Source of the DNA: Agapetus fuscipes
Lineage: Eukaryota; Arthropoda; Insecta; Trichoptera; Glossosomatidae
Assembly: GCA_951799405.1 (NCBI GenBank)
Contig: OX637343.1
Span: 16,780,524 to 16,844,523 of the forward strand
Direction of reading: 5' to 3'
Length of the DNA: 64,000 nt
Numbering within the stretch: the first letter of the stretch is position 1; every line of letters begins with the position of its first letter. The position numbers and the translations under genes were made by a program. Below the pieces are notes generated by a model. That model searched no databases. It was not told the origin of the DNA and saw only the letters and a list, made by a program, of their open reading frames with translations. Shown here piece by piece: positions 62,701-64,000 of this stretch.

Positions 62701-63277
62701 TTGCATTGTTTATTATGTCCTTGTGTAGGATGACACTGGTTTACTGGTTTTGCTGTTTGATTTTTCGAGATGACTGGTGTAGTGGTGCATTTGTCTTTGT
62801 TTCTTGTTTTTAATTGTTTTATTTGTTACTTTTTAGCTTTTTAATTTTATCCTTCTGATGTTTTTTGATCTATTTTTGATAATTTTGACCGTTTTAGCCT
62901 CCAACTTTGATTTATACTTATTTCAATCTATCCTTTATCTTGTATACATAATGTCTCACCAAATGACGTTTAATATTAATTCTTATTCTTTCATAATTGC
63001 CATAAAACTAATTTAAAGTTAACAGAATTTTTACTGAATATTTTACCTACCAAACTGAATTTTATACCTTTTGACCAATTTTATTTTATTTATTTTATTT
63101 TATTATTAAAATGGACTTATAATTAATTAATTAGTTATTACCTAATAGATCTTCTCTTACTTGTTTAATTTATTTAATTATTTCATTAATTTAAAATCTT
63201 ACTGTATGTGTTTTACCTACCTGACATCATTTGTACCTATTGACAAAATTTCATAAAATAAAATTAATTTCTGTAAT

Positions 63278-63327
63278 CAAATCATACCTGATGATGACCT
63301 TCTAGGTCGAAAACGTTCGTAATTTTG
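63278..63327 (+). ncRNA. Hammerhead ribozyme motif, right-arm Penelope copy
   Basis: CTGATGA (63288-63294), extra T, stem II GACC/GGTC, GAA (63309-63311), palindromic stem III AACGTT, C (63318), then GTA pairing with TAC before the core and further AATTT/AAAT pairing across an internal loop. It lies in the 3' region of the Penelope-like element, as reported for this class. Confidence 0.65.
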
Positions 63328-63462
63328 TTTTAAAGATTTTAATCTTTTAAATAAAGTCTATAGTGAAAATAAACAGTGTTTTGCTTGAAAAATTTCATCC
63401 AAAAATTATAAATTGAAACAAAATGAATTTTCACAGTGTTAATACACAAACAATACAAAATA

Positions 63463-63889
63463 TAAATAATAATATTAGGATTATTTATTTGGTGAGCGCT
63501 GTTTTTGTATGTATCACACCTCAAGAGCCCTCTGCGAGCTTGGTCGTCGCTGTAGAAAGCGCCAATTCTCAAGCAAGACCCAGTTGTTGTAAGGTTGGAT
63601 GGACCTTTCAGTGACCGGTCTTTGGTAAAGGTTTGTGAATTTTTCAACTCAGCGAAGAGCACATTCGAAATATAAATGGTATATTTTTGTGCTCCGCTGG
63701 GATCCGAATCCACAACCTTCCATTTACGAGTCCGAAGTGTTGCCACTACGGACTACGGACCGGTCCAAGATGCCAACGACACGCGGTGTACCTGAGCGGT
63801 CACCCATCCAAGTACTGTCCGCGCCCAATGTTGCTTAACTTCGGTGATCTATGGGAACCGGTGCTTTCAACATGGCTAACGTCGTTGAC
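63463..63889 (-). repeat. 5S/tRNA chimeric SINE, complete copy
   Basis: In sense: a whole-length 5S-like head (63889-63772; 118 bp, with GATCACCGAAGTTAAGCAAC, GGGCGCGG, TACTTGGATGGGTGACCG and CGCGTGTCGTTGGC); linker; tRNA-type module with GACCGGTCCGTAGTCC; body with ACCGGTC and TCAGCGAAGAGC-type blocks; tail AGAGGGCTCTTGAGGTGTGA then ACAAAAACAGCGCTCACC, AAATAAAT and (AAT)n. The 5S part is presumably the pol III promoter. Confidence 0.88.
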
Positions 63890-64000
63890 AATTATTATTA
63901 TATAACTTATGATGTTATAAATACGAGTACGTCTATTTTCTATCAAAAGGTATATTTCCTTTGTTTCCTCTTTGTGAACATTTATTACAATACAGCTTGT

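Larger units (their letters stand above)
59520..63410. repeat. Large palindrome: two Penelope-like copies head to head
   Basis: Left arm (59520-60818 and 61438-61573) is the reverse complement of the right arm (about 61590-62344 and 62701-63410); the centre is near 61585. Both copies are 5'-truncated at the same RT codon region (...RKPT.TDTIIHA). The left arm carries a LINE fragment (about 60819-61437); the right arm carries a LINE-tail insertion (62345-62700). Near the centre a 33-bp direct repeat ('tggtatctgtataagtaggt...') is present. Confidence 0.9.

Overview
This is arthropod, almost certainly insect, nuclear DNA. It is AT-rich and intron-dominated, and most of it is built from interspersed repeats. 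The only host gene I can support is a neuroligin (catalytically dead cholinesterase-like adhesion receptor) on the minus strand. Six coding exons with matching GT/AG borders and compatible phases lie at 55029-55181, 35402-35602, 31480-31984, 30377-30467, 17740-17913 and 12050-12201. They join into about 425 residues of the esterase-like ectodomain. The signal-peptide end lies beyond the right edge or was not found, and the transmembrane and cytoplasmic end lies beyond the left part of the window. A scaffold gap of 200 N sits at 46306-46505.

Region by region. 1-12049 is downstream of the last visible exon. It holds LINE 3' ends, a 27-bp minisatellite of about 42 units, a 99-bp fold-back element, SINEs, and an R1-like LINE with an intact ORF2 (6875-10541) flanked by a 13-bp target duplication. 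12202-17739 is an intron filled by a chimeric 5S-rRNA/tRNA-type SINE that starts 12 nt inside the intron; a 4.6-kb gag-only LTR retrotransposon (12898-17517) is nested in that SINE. 17914-30376 is a long intron of LINE tails, SINEs, a hammerhead-ribozyme motif and a (TATG)n-associated element. 34557-35391 is a tandem array of 131-bp units, each copying the 3' part of a neuroligin exon plus its splice donor. 36271-45740 holds a deleted Ty3/gypsy element (minus) and a second complete copy of the gag-only element (minus), set inside a local duplication. 46506-47880, 52213-52410 and 59520-63410 hold Penelope-like elements (GIY-YIG domain) and their palindromic 5'-truncated copies. Hammerhead motifs are associated with these and with small elements.

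The most unusual items are: (1) the Gag protein of the gag-only LTR family, which runs SAP - coiled coil - capsid - CCHC knuckle - coiled coil - macrodomain-like (ADP-ribose-binding, TARG1-type) - CCCH finger and has no protease, reverse transcriptase or integrase; (2) several hammerhead motifs of the short-stem-III type, with palindromic stem III and one extra base before stem II; (3) the tandem exon-donor array in neuroligin; (4) a minisatellite that is an exact expansion of a LINE 3'-UTR segment; (5) a SINE with a 5S-derived head and a tail shared with a resident LINE. All identifications come from reading the sequence and from family knowledge; no database search was possible.
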